DNA from: Actinomycetota bacterium | GTDB lineage: Bacteria > Actinomycetota > Actinomycetes > Nanopelagicales > Nanopelagicaceae | DNA: 29,512 bases | Assembly (NCBI GenBank): GCA_010032085.1 | Contig: RGYL01000002.1 | Location: forward strand, 1-29,512 | Direction: 5' to 3' | Shown: piece after piece, positions 15,861 through 23,355 of the stretch | How positions within the stretch are numbered: position 1 is the first letter of the stretch | Layout of the letters: each line of letters opens with the position of its first letter | The notes under the pieces: model-generated | Databases searched by the model: none | Seen by the model: the letters and a program-made list of their open reading frames with translations, nothing else | Told to the model about the DNA's origin: nothing | Position numbers and translations under genes: made by a program

Positions 15861-17452
15861 TTCTCCAACGCCTTACTTGCTTCTGCTACGGTGAGAATGC
15901 CTTTACCTGGAAAAGCTTTGGCAACTTGTGGCGCAAAAGCCGGTGACGAAGTGAGCGCTTCATGGGTCTGCCCTTGAGAAATCAACTCTCCCTCCGCAAG
16001 AAAGACAACACGGTCGGCAAGTTCTGCTACCAATTCGACATCATGAGTTGCAATCAGCACTGCTCTATTTTCTGCCGCGATTGATTTTAGAATCGAAATC
16101 AGTTTTCGTTTTGCTTGGTAGTCGAGGCCCCGAGTCGGCTCATCCAGTGCAATTACCTTTGGATTTGCTGAAAGTTGAATACTTAGAGCGAGTATCAATT
16201 TCTGACCTTCAGAAAGATCTCTAGGGTGAATAGAGCTTCGCTCATCTGCGGAGAGTTGTTGATAGATTCCTAGAGTTTTCCCGGGGACCGCTTCATTATC
16301 TAAATCCGCCCGAGCACACTCACGCGCGACTGAACTCTCAATCAATAAATCGCTAGCGTCCTGGGGAACCAAGCCAACTTCTTTGATCAATTCTTTGCCA
16401 CTTAACTTGAGCGGGTCTTGACCGCTTAAGTAAACGTTTCCAGAAAGGATCGGAGCTAATCCGACGAGAGATTTCAAGAGAGTAGATTTTCCGGCGCCAT
16501 TTCTTCCCATGATTGAGACAATCTCTCCCGAACGAATTTCAAGGCTTAAATTTGAGAGCGCATATTCACTAAGTTCATCAATATAAGAAGCCGAGAGATT
16601 CTTAATTGATACCAAAGCTTCTCCAGTTTTCTGGTTAGAGCGAGGCTCTACTTGTCGCACATCGGAGATCGCTTTACGAAATTCCCTAATAGTAAGAGCC
16701 ACTTCAGGCAGATTCGCAATCCGGGAAAGTTCAACTAGAGGAGGAGCAATCGGCGAAGTTGCTAGCACCTCTCGAGCATCGCCTAACTCAGCTTGCCCCG
16801 AGTCTTTGATTAATAAAATTCGATCAACAAATTGAATTACCCGTTCTAATCGATGTTCTGCAATAACAACGGTCAATCCAAGATCGCTAACCAATCTATG
16901 CAAAATTGAGAGAACTTCCTCAGCAGCAATGGGATCAAGTGCACTGGTGGGTTCATCAAGTAACAGGACTTTTGGTTGTGCAACCAGCGCGGCTGCAATT
17001 GCTACCCGTTGTTGCTCACCGCCACTCAATGAAGAGATTTCGCGGCTTCGAAGCTCGGCCAGAGCAAGCAAATCTAAAACTTCCTCCACTCTCTTACGCA
17101 TCACGGTAGGGGAGATTCCCAGTGTCTCCAGAGTAAAAGCGATCTCATCTTCGACTATTTCGCAGACGAATCCATTAATTGGATTCTGTCCGACAATCCC
17201 CACTACATCAGAGAGCTCACCAGGTTTTAGCAATCTGGTGGATCTTCCTGCTACCTCAATCTCACCCGAAAGTATTCCGCCGGTGTGATGTGGCACGAGG
17301 CCATTCATGAGGCGCAAAACGCTGCTTTTGCCAATGCCAGTCTCGCCAATTACAAGAACGAATTCACCTTCGGCGAGTGAGAAACTCAGGTTATCGATGA
17401 TTGTTTGCTCAGAGTTTGGATAGATCAATGAGACATTCCTAAATCTGATCAT
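15857..17452 (-). CDS. ECF transporter double ATPase (EcfA-EcfA' fusion)
   Basis: A 531-residue protein with two ABC ATPase domains in one chain. Domain 1: Walker A GETGIGKS (36-43), signature LSGGEQQ (142-148), Walker B LLLDEPTS (163-170). Domain 2: Walker A GRNGAGKS (316-323), signature LSEGQK (413-418, diverged from LSGGQ), Walker B VIALDEPT (433-440), switch histidine in IATHD. It energises vitamin uptake with the T and S subunits at the membrane. I set the start at the ATG that overlaps the EcfT stop by four bases; a reading-frame extension of 45 codons upstream runs into the EcfT gene and is not ATPase-like. Single-chain double ATPases are usual for actinobacterial ECF systems of this type. 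Confidence 0.92.
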   Translation of the reverse strand: MIRFRNVSLIYPNSEQTIIDNLSFSLAEGEFVLVIGETGIGKSSVLRLMNGLVPHHTGGILSGEIEVAGRSTRLLKPGELSDVVGIVGQNPINGFVCEIVEDEIAFTLETLGISPTVMRKRVEEVLDLLALAELRSREISSLSGGEQQRVAIAAALVAQPKVLLLDEPTSALDPIAAEEVLSILHRLVSDLGLTVVIAEHRLERVIQFVDRILLIKDSGQAELGDAREVLATSPIAPPLVELSRIANLPEVALTIREFRKAISDVRQVEPRSNQKTGEALVSIKNLSASYIDELSEYALSNLSLEIRSGEIVSIMGRNGAGKSTLLKSLVGLAPILSGNVYLSGQDPLKLSGKELIKEVGLVPQDASDLLIESSVARECARADLDNEAVPGKTLGIYQQLSADERSSIHPRDLSEGQKLILALSIQLSANPKVIALDEPTRGLDYQAKRKLISILKSIAAENRAVLIATHDVELVAELADRVVFLAEGELISQGQTHEALTSSPAFAPQVAKAFPGKGILTVAEASKALEK

Positions 17453-18270
17453 CGCAAGGCCACCAATGGTGAAAGCAAAATGAGAGCAAAGAAGAAGATG
17501 GCTAGTGAAGAGGGGATAGTCAGGAGCGGAAAAATCAGAGCGAGATAAATCAAGGGCAAAAGTGCGACGAGATGATTTAAATCCCATTTAATTGCTCGAT
17601 AGCGTGAAGGATTTACGTAGGCTCCATAACCGCGTGCTTCCAATGAGGCAGCGAGATCCAACGATCGAGCTAAGGATTCCTCTAAGACTGGAGTACCTAT
17701 CCGCCGCCAACTCTTGATTCCCGTCGCTGATTGGCCACGAAGGAATTGAGCCTGTCGAACTCGAGAGACGCTGGCGGCTAATTGGGGAGTGAGAGTTGTG
17801 GCTAACGCCGTTGCAACTCCAACTCCATAGAGCCTTCTTGGTATTGCCTTTAAAATTTTTGTTGGCGTAGTTAGCGAGTTTGCAGCGCCAAATGCAATTA
17901 TTAATGCTGCAAAGAGTGAGACCTCAGCGAGCGCCGTCGATAGGCGTTGTGTGGTTACATCCCCACCAAGCCGTATTCCGACTAGAAAATCGGGAAGTTG
18001 AATTAGCGGAAGTGTGAATAGCGTGTTGCCTGGCATCGGAACGCCAATAAAGATGGCAAAAAGCATTCGTATGAATACTGCTAAAACGGCGAGACGTAGC
18101 GCCAATTTGAAAACTCTTGCTCGATTCGGTGTTAACCCAAAAAGATAAACCAATGCGACAGTGGCGAATATCGCTAATACGTTAAAGCGTATTTCATCCA
18201 ACCTGATAAGGGCGGTGACTAGGAAAAAAGCCCAAAGCCAGAAAAAGGTTGGATGAATTTCACGCTTCAA
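17449..18270 (-). CDS. ECF transporter T component (CbiQ/EcfT family)
   Basis: A 273-residue membrane scaffold protein that couples the ATPases to the S component. It has hydrophobic helices near residues 8-45, 55-76, 112-132 and 228-270. The two coupling motifs of EcfT proteins are seen in modified form as AQFLRGQ (174-180) and LEARGYG (210-216). The initiation codon is TTG, since no ATG lies near the conserved start; it follows the secreted-protein gene by 8 bases. This gene with the double ATPase and S gene forms one complete ECF module under the cobalamin riboswitch. Confidence 0.87.
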   Translation of the reverse strand: MKREIHPTFFWLWAFFLVTALIRLDEIRFNVLAIFATVALVYLFGLTPNRARVFKLALRLAVLAVFIRMLFAIFIGVPMPGNTLFTLPLIQLPDFLVGIRLGGDVTTQRLSTALAEVSLFAALIIAFGAANSLTTPTKILKAIPRRLYGVGVATALATTLTPQLAASVSRVRQAQFLRGQSATGIKSWRRIGTPVLEESLARSLDLAASLEARGYGAYVNPSRYRAIKWDLNHLVALLPLIYLALIFPLLTIPSSLAIFFFALILLSPLVALR

Positions 18271-18278
18271 TGAAGTGG

Positions 18279-18929
18279 CTACTTGCTAGATCTTCTACGC
18301 AATGCAACCAGGCCAACTAGCACTGCAATTACTGCCAGTCCGGCTAGTGCAAGGGAGTTGTTTGAAGTCGATGATTCGCTCGCCTCTTCTTGAGTTGAGA
18401 TCGATTCAACCTCTTGGGTCTCAAGTAAGGCCATATCTATTTCAGCTCCGCACTCTTCGGCCGGATAACCAGCAATTCCGCAGATTAATCCCGAATCTGC
18501 AGCGCGCACTTCAAGTACTTCGTTTAAGACATCAAGTCCAACTGCGCCACTGTCGACGAGCACGCAATCCCTAAAGAATTCGCGCGGTGTCTCGCCGGCA
18601 GGTGCAATTTCACCGGCGCCAAAATCCACAACTAATCCAACTCTTACTTTGCCGGCAACTTCAGAAACATCGCCACACAATTCAGCAAAATCAGGATCCA
18701 TCATTGGCGCGGTTGCTGGAATGTCATTACTGCTCGCAGTGAAAGCCCAACCTTCAACATCGCCATCTTTCACTTCGACAGAGGGGCCTGTCATGGCAGC
18801 GGTCCAACTCGTTGCGCCGCCCGATGCTTGAAAGTAGCCCCAATAACGGTAGCCGCTCTCAGCTTGGGCTAAAGGTGATTGGAAAGAGAAGAGAAAAAAA
18901 GAGATTACGAGAACAAATTTCTTAAACAT
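18279..18929 (-). CDS. Secreted, membrane-anchored protein (SCO2322-like), first gene of the ECF operon
   Basis: A 216-residue protein with a signal peptide (1-23, probable cleavage after AQA), an extracytoplasmic domain (about 24-170), an acidic Ser/Glu-rich stalk (168-192) and a C-terminal membrane helix (193-210) followed by RRRSSK, so it should be displayed on the outside of the cell. YRYWGYF (27-33) and DGDVEGWAF (55-63) resemble the streptomycete SCO2322 family, which I recall also lies beside ECF transporter genes; this match is from memory. Four cysteines (C85, C122, C150, C160) could form two disulfides. The function is unknown. Its place directly behind a cobalamin riboswitch suggests a part in cobalamin capture or delivery, as inference. 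A GAAAGG ribosome site precedes the ATG and lies in a small hairpin. Confidence 0.72.
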   Translation of the reverse strand: MFKKFVLVISFFLFSFQSPLAQAESGYRYWGYFQASGGATSWTAAMTGPSVEVKDGDVEGWAFTASSNDIPATAPMMDPDFAELCGDVSEVAGKVRVGLVVDFGAGEIAPAGETPREFFRDCVLVDSGAVGLDVLNEVLEVRAADSGLICGIAGYPAEECGAEIDMALLETQEVESISTQEEASESSTSNNSLALAGLAVIAVLVGLVALRRRSSK

Positions 18930-18935
18930 GTGAAC

Positions 18936-18951
18936 CTTTCATAAATGAAAG
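18936..18951 (-). promoter_or_regulatory. Hairpin holding the ribosome-binding site of the first ECF-operon gene
   Basis: CTTTCATTTATGAAAG can fold into a 6-bp stem with a 4-base loop. Its right arm is most of the GAAAGG Shine-Dalgarno, 6 to 7 bases before the ATG. This could tune translation of the operon in addition to the upstream riboswitch, but the stem is short. Confidence 0.4.
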
Positions 18952-18967
18952 AGAGCTCACGATGGCG

Positions 18968-19003
18968 AAAAAAAATCTCCGCCCCGCAAACCTCGACGGG
19001 TGG
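18968..19003 (-). terminator. Intrinsic terminator in the riboswitch expression platform
   Basis: A GC-rich stem (left arm CCACCCG, right arm CGGGGCGG, one internal mismatch, 9- to 10-base loop) is followed by AGA and eight Ts. It lies after the last conserved cobalamin-aptamer box and before the coding region. That is the arrangement of a riboswitch that stops transcription when the vitamin is plentiful. Confidence 0.65.
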
Positions 19004-19019
19004 TCAGTTGTTTTATCGA

Positions 19020-19138
19020 CGATTTGGTAATCCGACTTACGCCAAGCTGGGCGTTCACGGTTGCGGGTCAGCGTCGGATTTTCACCGACTTCCCCAAACT
19101 CGCCGACTATTAAGTTGTGGGCGAAATAAACCACTAAT
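19020..19138 (-). ncRNA. Cobalamin (AdoCbl/B12-type) riboswitch aptamer
   Basis: On the minus strand the leader contains the conserved cobalamin-aptamer blocks in order: GGGGAA followed by GTCGGTGAAAATCC (19076-19095), GACCCGCAACCGTGA (19055-19069, the B12 box core CCCGCAAC), then GCCAGC-like pairing and AAGTCGGATTACC (19026-19038). Outer ends are approximate because the P1 pairing is not clear by eye. It precedes the secreted protein and ECF transporter genes and should repress them when cobalamin is bound. No other gene start lies between it and that operon. The class is secure; which cobalamin form it senses is not known. Confidence 0.92.
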
Positions 19139-19161
19139 AGACCCGAGTAGCAAGGAGGCGC

Positions 19162-19167
19162 TACCCT
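19162..19167 (+). promoter_or_regulatory. -10-like box TACCCT for the aldo/keto reductase gene
   Basis: TACCCT fits TAnnnT and lies 7 bases before ATG 19175. A strong-looking AAGGAGG at 19152-19158 is 16 bases from the ATG, too far to act as a ribosome site, so a leaderless message is the better reading. Confidence 0.45.
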
Positions 19168-19174
19168 TACAAAC

Positions 19175-20176
19175 ATGGAATATAGAAGACTCGGCAGTTC
19201 AGGAATGTATGTAAGCGAGATTACCTACGGAAATTGGATTACCCATGGCTCCCAGGTGGAGCAAGAGGCGGCGATAAAGTGTGTTCGAGCCGCTCTGGAT
19301 AATGGGATAACAACATTTGATACTGCCGATGTCTACGCAGGCACTAGAGCTGAAACTGTTCTCGGTAAGGCCCTTAAAGGTGTGCGCCGGGAATCATATG
19401 AACTCTTAACTAAGGTCTATTGGCCAACCGGTCCCGGAAAAAATGACCGAGGCCTCTCCCGGAAGCACATCATGGAATCAGTCCATGCCTCACTGTCCCG
19501 GCTCAAGACTGACCACATTGATCTATATCAAATGCATCGCTTCGACTTTGAAACGCCCCTAGAGGAATCTCTTAGCGCCTTCGATGATCTCATTCGACAA
19601 GGGAAAGTTAATTACATCGGCTTCTCGGAATGGACTGCAGCACAGATAAGTGATGCGCTCAAGATTCAAGATAGTCAGGGCTACACTCGTTTTGTCTCAA
19701 GTCAACCGCAGTATTCAATGCTCTGGAGAGTTATTGAAAGTGAAGTAGTTCCGCTCTCAACGAGAGAAGGAATAGGCCAAATCGTCTGGTCTCCGATCGC
19801 ACAGGGCGCTTTAACCGGAAAGTACCTTCCAGGAAAGAAGCCGCCAAAAGGATCCCGCGCAACCGATAAGAAGGGTGGCGCAAACATGATTTCGCGCTGG
19901 ATGCGTGATGAAGTATTAACAGCAGTTCAAAATCTAAAGCCGATCGCAGATGGAAATGGTCTAACGCTTGCTCAACTTGCTGTGGCTTGGGTCTTACAAA
20001 ATCCAAATGTTTCCAGCGCCATCATTGGCGCAACAAAACCTTCACAGATTAAAGAGAACATAAAAGCAAGTGGCGTGAAGTTGGATTCTGCAACTATGAG
20101 TGCAATAGATGAAGTTCTCGGGGCTTTACCTGAAAAGGATCCAACAAAGAACGTTTCGCCCAATCCGAGGGCTTAG
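19175..20176 (+). CDS. Aldo/keto reductase (potassium-channel beta-subunit-like)
   Basis: A 333-residue (beta/alpha)8 NADPH-dependent aldo/keto reductase. The catalytic tetrad is D49, Y54, K80 and H121 (in FDTADVY, LLTKVYW and YQMHRFD). SQPQYSMLWR (176-185) and the C-terminal NADPH-binding PSQIKEN segment fit the AKR group that includes YghZ and Kv-channel beta subunits. Natural substrates are unknown, probably small aldehydes or ketones. It is a single-gene unit divergent from the riboswitch operon. Its stop overlaps the stop of the convergent DUF3043 gene by four bases. Confidence 0.92.
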   Translation: MEYRRLGSSGMYVSEITYGNWITHGSQVEQEAAIKCVRAALDNGITTFDTADVYAGTRAETVLGKALKGVRRESYELLTKVYWPTGPGKNDRGLSRKHIMESVHASLSRLKTDHIDLYQMHRFDFETPLEESLSAFDDLIRQGKVNYIGFSEWTAAQISDALKIQDSQGYTRFVSSQPQYSMLWRVIESEVVPLSTREGIGQIVWSPIAQGALTGKYLPGKKPPKGSRATDKKGGANMISRWMRDEVLTAVQNLKPIADGNGLTLAQLAVAWVLQNPNVSSAIIGATKPSQIKENIKASGVKLDSATMSAIDEVLGALPEKDPTKNVSPNPRA

Positions 20177-20691
20177 ATTGTTGCGCCGCGCTTAACTTTA
20201 GGAGTTGGGGCCCGGAGTTTTCTGATTTGAGTTGAGCGGAGCCACCCATACATCCCAAGACCCTTGAGGCTGGCTTCGGGGAAACGATTCGCAACTTCAC
20301 GTTTGATTTTCCTACTCAAGAAGAAACCATCCATGATCGAAAAGAGTAGGACTGAATACATCAGAACTATCGCAGCTAATTGAACTTCAAGAATAGGCAC
20401 GACTGTCATAAAGAGAACCAGAACAATCACCGGCAAGAAGTACTCGCCGATGGAACGGCGCGCATCAACATAATCGCGAATGAATCTTCTTACTGGCCCG
20501 CGATCCCGAGGTGGAAGGGCATTCTCATCCCCGCGCATATAAGCCTGGCGTTGGGCGGCACGCGAGAGACGAGCCTGAATTTTCTGCTGCTTCTTTGCCT
20601 CTTTAGTTGCCGCTGGTGCAAGGCGACGAAAAACTCGCTGCTCTTCAACTTCTCTTCGCTTGGGAGTCGGGCGCCCTTTTTTATCAGCCAT
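20173..20691 (-). CDS. DUF3043 family membrane protein
   Basis: A 172-residue protein of a family restricted to Actinobacteria, function unknown. The conserved N-terminal GRPTPKRREVE (6-16) is followed by a basic helix, LPPRDRGPVRRFIRDYVDAR (59-78), then two adjoining membrane helices (about 85-103 and 105-122) and a basic cytoplasmic tail. The start ATG lies 4 bases after the nadA stop with no good ribosome site, so translation is probably coupled to nadA. Association with nadA and a HesB-type gene is also seen in other Actinobacteria, as I recall. Confidence 0.88.
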   Translation of the reverse strand: MADKKGRPTPKRREVEEQRVFRRLAPAATKEAKKQQKIQARLSRAAQRQAYMRGDENALPPRDRGPVRRFIRDYVDARRSIGEYFLPVIVLVLFMTVVPILEVQLAAIVLMYSVLLFSIMDGFFLSRKIKREVANRFPEASLKGLGMYGWLRSTQIRKLRAPTPKVKRGATI

Positions 20692-20695
20692 GAAC

Positions 20696-21850
20696 TTAAG
20701 GTAAGGCGAGCATTCGCTCTAATGCAACTCGTGCATGGTGAGCGACTCTTTCATCAACTTTGATTTCGTTCACAACCTTGCCGGCCACAACGGATTCAAG
20801 GGCCCAGACAAGGTGCGGTAGATCGATTCGGTTCATTGTTGAGCAATAACAAACTGTTTTATCCAAGAAGTAGACCTGCTTATCGGGGTTTTCAGCGGCA
20901 AGGCGCTTAACGAGATTTAGCTCGGTGCCTACGGCCCAAGATGAACCTGATGGCGCTTCTTTCACTGTCTTGATAATCATCTCGGTGCTTCCTACAACAT
21001 CAGCGCCCTTTACGACCTCATGTTGACACTCGGGGTGAACCAGAACTTTTACGCCCGGAATTCGATCTCGGACTTCGGTGACGTTGGCGACACTAAAGCG
21101 ACCATGAACGGAACAATGTCCGCGCCAGAGAATTACTCGAGCAGATTTAATCTCTTGATCGCTCAAACCGCCCCGGGGTTTCCAAGGATTCCACAAGACA
21201 CAATCTTCAAGTTTCAAACCTAATTTCAAAACCGCGGTATTCCGACCGAGATGTTGATCAGGGAGAAAGAAAACCTTCTCGCCTTTTTCAAAGGCCCATC
21301 GCATCGCGCGCTCTGCATTTGAGGATGTGCAGATTGTTCCGCCATTTTCTCCTGTAAAAGATTTGATTGCCGCAGTGGAATTCATGTAAGTAACGGGTAT
21401 TGTCTTTGAGGCGATTCCTAACTCCTGCATAACTTTCCAGGCATCACTAACCTGATTAGCTGATGCCATATCGGCCATGGAACAACCGGCTGCAAGATCG
21501 GGAAGAATCACTCGCTGAGATGGTGAGGTAAGAATGTCAGCGCTCTCAGCCATGAAATGAACGCCACAGAAAAAAATGTATTTGGAATCGCTACGCTCGG
21601 CGGCAGCCTGGGCTAATTTAAATGAATCACCGCGAAGGTCTGCGAACTGGATTACTTCATCACGCTGATAGTGATGGCCAAGAATCATGGCCTCGCTTCC
21701 CAAGATATCTCGAGCTGCACGGGCGCGAGCCACTAAATCAGGATCACTTGCCTTTGGTAATTCACCGGTACATGAGACGCCCCTCTCACTTGCTAGGTCC
21801 GAGCCCTGGCCAAGTAAGAGCAGATTGCCGATTCGAGATGGGCTGCTCAT
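20696..21850 (-). CDS. nadA: Quinolinate synthase
   Basis: A 384-residue [4Fe-4S] enzyme that condenses iminoaspartate with dihydroxyacetone phosphate to give quinolinate for NAD synthesis. The probable cluster ligands are C123 (AGCSMADM), C246 (GHCSVHG) and C334 or C336 (TVCYCSTMN); the C-X-C end resembles the longer Bacillus-type NadA. Substrate-binding GHHYQRDEV (58-66), CGVHFMAE (95-102) and HPECQHEVV (272-280) are present. The partners NadB and NadC are not in the window. The ATG is preceded by GATAAT and 6 bases with no ribosome site. Divergent from the HesB-type Fe-S carrier gene, which may help supply its cluster. Confidence 0.96.
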   Translation of the reverse strand: MSSPSRIGNLLLLGQGSDLASERGVSCTGELPKASDPDLVARARAARDILGSEAMILGHHYQRDEVIQFADLRGDSFKLAQAAAERSDSKYIFFCGVHFMAESADILTSPSQRVILPDLAAGCSMADMASANQVSDAWKVMQELGIASKTIPVTYMNSTAAIKSFTGENGGTICTSSNAERAMRWAFEKGEKVFFLPDQHLGRNTAVLKLGLKLEDCVLWNPWKPRGGLSDQEIKSARVILWRGHCSVHGRFSVANVTEVRDRIPGVKVLVHPECQHEVVKGADVVGSTEMIIKTVKEAPSGSSWAVGTELNLVKRLAAENPDKQVYFLDKTVCYCSTMNRIDLPHLVWALESVVAGKVVNEIKVDERVAHHARVALERMLALP

Positions 21851-21856
21851 TGCGAC

Positions 21857-21862
21857 ATTATC
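21857..21862 (-). promoter_or_regulatory. -10-like box GATAAT for nadA
   Basis: GATAAT differs from TATAAT at one base and lies 6 bases before the nadA ATG, again pointing to a leaderless message. An overlapping TAATGT would give only 4 bases of spacing. Confidence 0.45.
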
Positions 21863-21868
21863 TCGCTA

Positions 21869-21895
21869 TTGAGAGTAAAGTTCTGCCTGTAAATA
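21869..21895 (+). promoter_or_regulatory. Possible promoter of the HesB/ErpA-type gene
   Basis: TTGAGA (21869-21874) and TAAATA (21890-21895), 15 bases apart, could be -35 and -10. Transcription would begin near 21902 and place the strong GGAGGA ribosome site (21905-21910) just inside a short leader, 5 bases before the ATG. Spacing is short of ideal. Confidence 0.35.
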
Positions 21896-21915
21896 AAGCA
21901 TTACGGAGGAAGAAA

Positions 21916-22257
21916 ATGAGCACAGACACCGCAACTGGAATTGTGTTAACCCCAGTAGCTGCTGAGAAGGTTGCATCACTTCTCGCACAGGAAGGTCGCG
22001 ATGATTTAAGACTTCGCGTTGCCGTCCAACCAGGAGGATGCTCTGGTCTTCGTTACCAACTTTATTTTGATGATCGGGCACTAGATGGCGACTCAGTCGT
22101 TGAATTCGGAACTGTCAGAGTAGTGACTGACAAGATGAGCACTCCCTACCTAATGGGTGCAACGATTGATTTTGTAGACACAATCCAAAAACAGGGTTTC
22201 ACAATCGATAATCCGAATGCCCAAGGCTCTTGCGCCTGCGGAGATTCCTTTAACTAG
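21916..22257 (+). CDS. HesB/IscA/ErpA-type iron-sulfur cluster carrier
   Basis: A 113-residue A-type carrier protein that delivers Fe-S clusters to apo-enzymes. The three cluster cysteines are C42 (GGCSGLRY), C106 and C108 (GSCACGDSF). YQLYFDD and YLMGATIDFVD are also typical. The start is fixed by GGAGGA five bases before the ATG; the open frame extends about 98 codons further upstream, but that part is antisense to nadA and not IscA-like. LipA and NadA in this window are likely clients. Its stop overlaps the stop of the convergent desulfurase-like gene by four bases (CTAG). Confidence 0.93.
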   Translation: MSTDTATGIVLTPVAAEKVASLLAQEGRDDLRLRVAVQPGGCSGLRYQLYFDDRALDGDSVVEFGTVRVVTDKMSTPYLMGATIDFVDTIQKQGFTIDNPNAQGSCACGDSFN

Positions 22258-23348
22258 TCCCTGAGTTGTAAAACCTCTTGAGCGAGGGCTGCAACTAATT
22301 GTGCAACTCCACTTTTGCTATGTCCGGGTTTTAAGGTGATTCTTATCTGGCCATCCAAACCGTAACCCATCGCCTCAAGGACATGGCTGGGGGAGAGCGC
22401 TCCGGCGCCACATGCAGATCCAGCATCAACCTTTATGCCCCGTTGATCTAGTCGACGCAACAACTCTTCGCCAATCACTCCAGAAAAAACGACCGCAAGA
22501 TTCCTTGGATCGCAACTACTTGATTCGCCCACTAATTGGGCCCCAGAGATTTGAGTTGCAATCAAGTTCCGCAACTCTCTATTCAGTTCGGCCAGATAAG
22601 CCTGATTTTTACTTAACTCATTACTCCACTCTTCCAAGGCGATTGCAGTAAGCATCAAGAGTGGTTTTGAAAATGAGCCGAATAACCGTCTTTTATCAAT
22701 AGGAGGAATTGGCGAGCGCCACTCACTTTCGCCATTAATCGCAAGAATTGCTATTCCCTCAGGCCCAGCAAAACTCCGCGGATCCCAGAGGGCAACATCC
22801 CAATAATCTGGAAGGCGTTTAGGGTCAAAGCTTGCTGTCATATCGGCGATGAAATTTCCGTTCTTTAACTTTGGTTGCGCTTGCTCTACTCCGGTCTCTC
22901 GATTAGTGGCCTGCCAGAAGATCCAAGGATTTTCAAACTTTGTTGCAGATACGTAGTCAAAGAGACCATCTTGACCACATGAAAGTTTCATTACCTCGCG
23001 TCCTCGACCTTGATAATCCCGGGCAAATGCATGTACAACTTGGCGGTCGGTGGCGCCATGGATAAATGGCTGTGAAGAATTAGTGAGAGCCCCGGATAGC
23101 GCGGCCCAATATCCAAATCCCAGTTCACCCACAAACTCAAGATCAGATTTTCCAACGCCCAAGTTGGTCGCGATACTTTCGCGAGACTCTTCGATTAAGT
23201 TTCGAAAATTGGCGGAATCATGATGGAGTTTTGAAGGGTCGAGCCAACCCATTTCAAAGGCCCGCTCTAGCGATGCGCTCGCCGAATTCGAAAGGGGCAA
23301 GGCGCTTGCGAAATCAAGGCCGATTTCAGGTCTTGTGATTGGGGACAC
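22254..23348 (-). CDS. Cysteine-desulfurase-like class V aminotransferase fold protein, PLP lysine absent
   Basis: A 364-residue protein with the NifS/IscS-type fold order. Recognisable parts: ANRETG-like TNRETGVEQ (148-156), the aspartate of IADMTAS (D169), the cysteine loop DAGSACGAGALSPSHVLEAMG region (C313) and RITL near the end. But where desulfurases have SxHKxxGPxG, this protein reads LWDPRSFAGPEG (188-198): serine 192 (next to R191) stands in the Schiff-base lysine position, confirmed by reading the codons. The phosphate-binding SGT is replaced by GELGFG (74-79), and the stacking histidine by arginine or glutamine (DRQ, 101-103). It is therefore probably not a working PLP desulfurase, though the sulfur-accepting cysteine loop is kept. 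Starts with GTG. Position beside a HesB-type carrier and nadA matches true desulfurase genes in Streptomyces relatives, as I remember them. Confidence 0.78.
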   Translation of the reverse strand: MSPITRPEIGLDFASALPLSNSASASLERAFEMGWLDPSKLHHDSANFRNLIEESRESIATNLGVGKSDLEFVGELGFGYWAALSGALTNSSQPFIHGATDRQVVHAFARDYQGRGREVMKLSCGQDGLFDYVSATKFENPWIFWQATNRETGVEQAQPKLKNGNFIADMTASFDPKRLPDYWDVALWDPRSFAGPEGIAILAINGESEWRSPIPPIDKRRLFGSFSKPLLMLTAIALEEWSNELSKNQAYLAELNRELRNLIATQISGAQLVGESSSCDPRNLAVVFSGVIGEELLRRLDQRGIKVDAGSACGAGALSPSHVLEAMGYGLDGQIRITLKPGHSKSGVAQLVAALAQEVLQLRD

Positions 23349-23355
23349 CCTTAGA

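Noticed and set aside
17453..17587. 45-codon upstream extension of the double ATPase
   Set aside because: It overlaps the EcfT coding region in another frame and lacks ABC features; the ATG overlapping the EcfT stop is a standard coupled start.
19152..19158. AAGGAGG as ribosome-binding site of the aldo/keto reductase gene
   Set aside because: It is 16 bases from the ATG, beyond useful spacing; no in-frame start lies at a proper distance that keeps the conserved N-terminus.
21622..21915. 98-codon upstream extension of the HesB/ErpA-type gene
   Set aside because: It is antisense to nadA, unlike IscA proteins, and a strong ribosome site marks the ATG at 21916.
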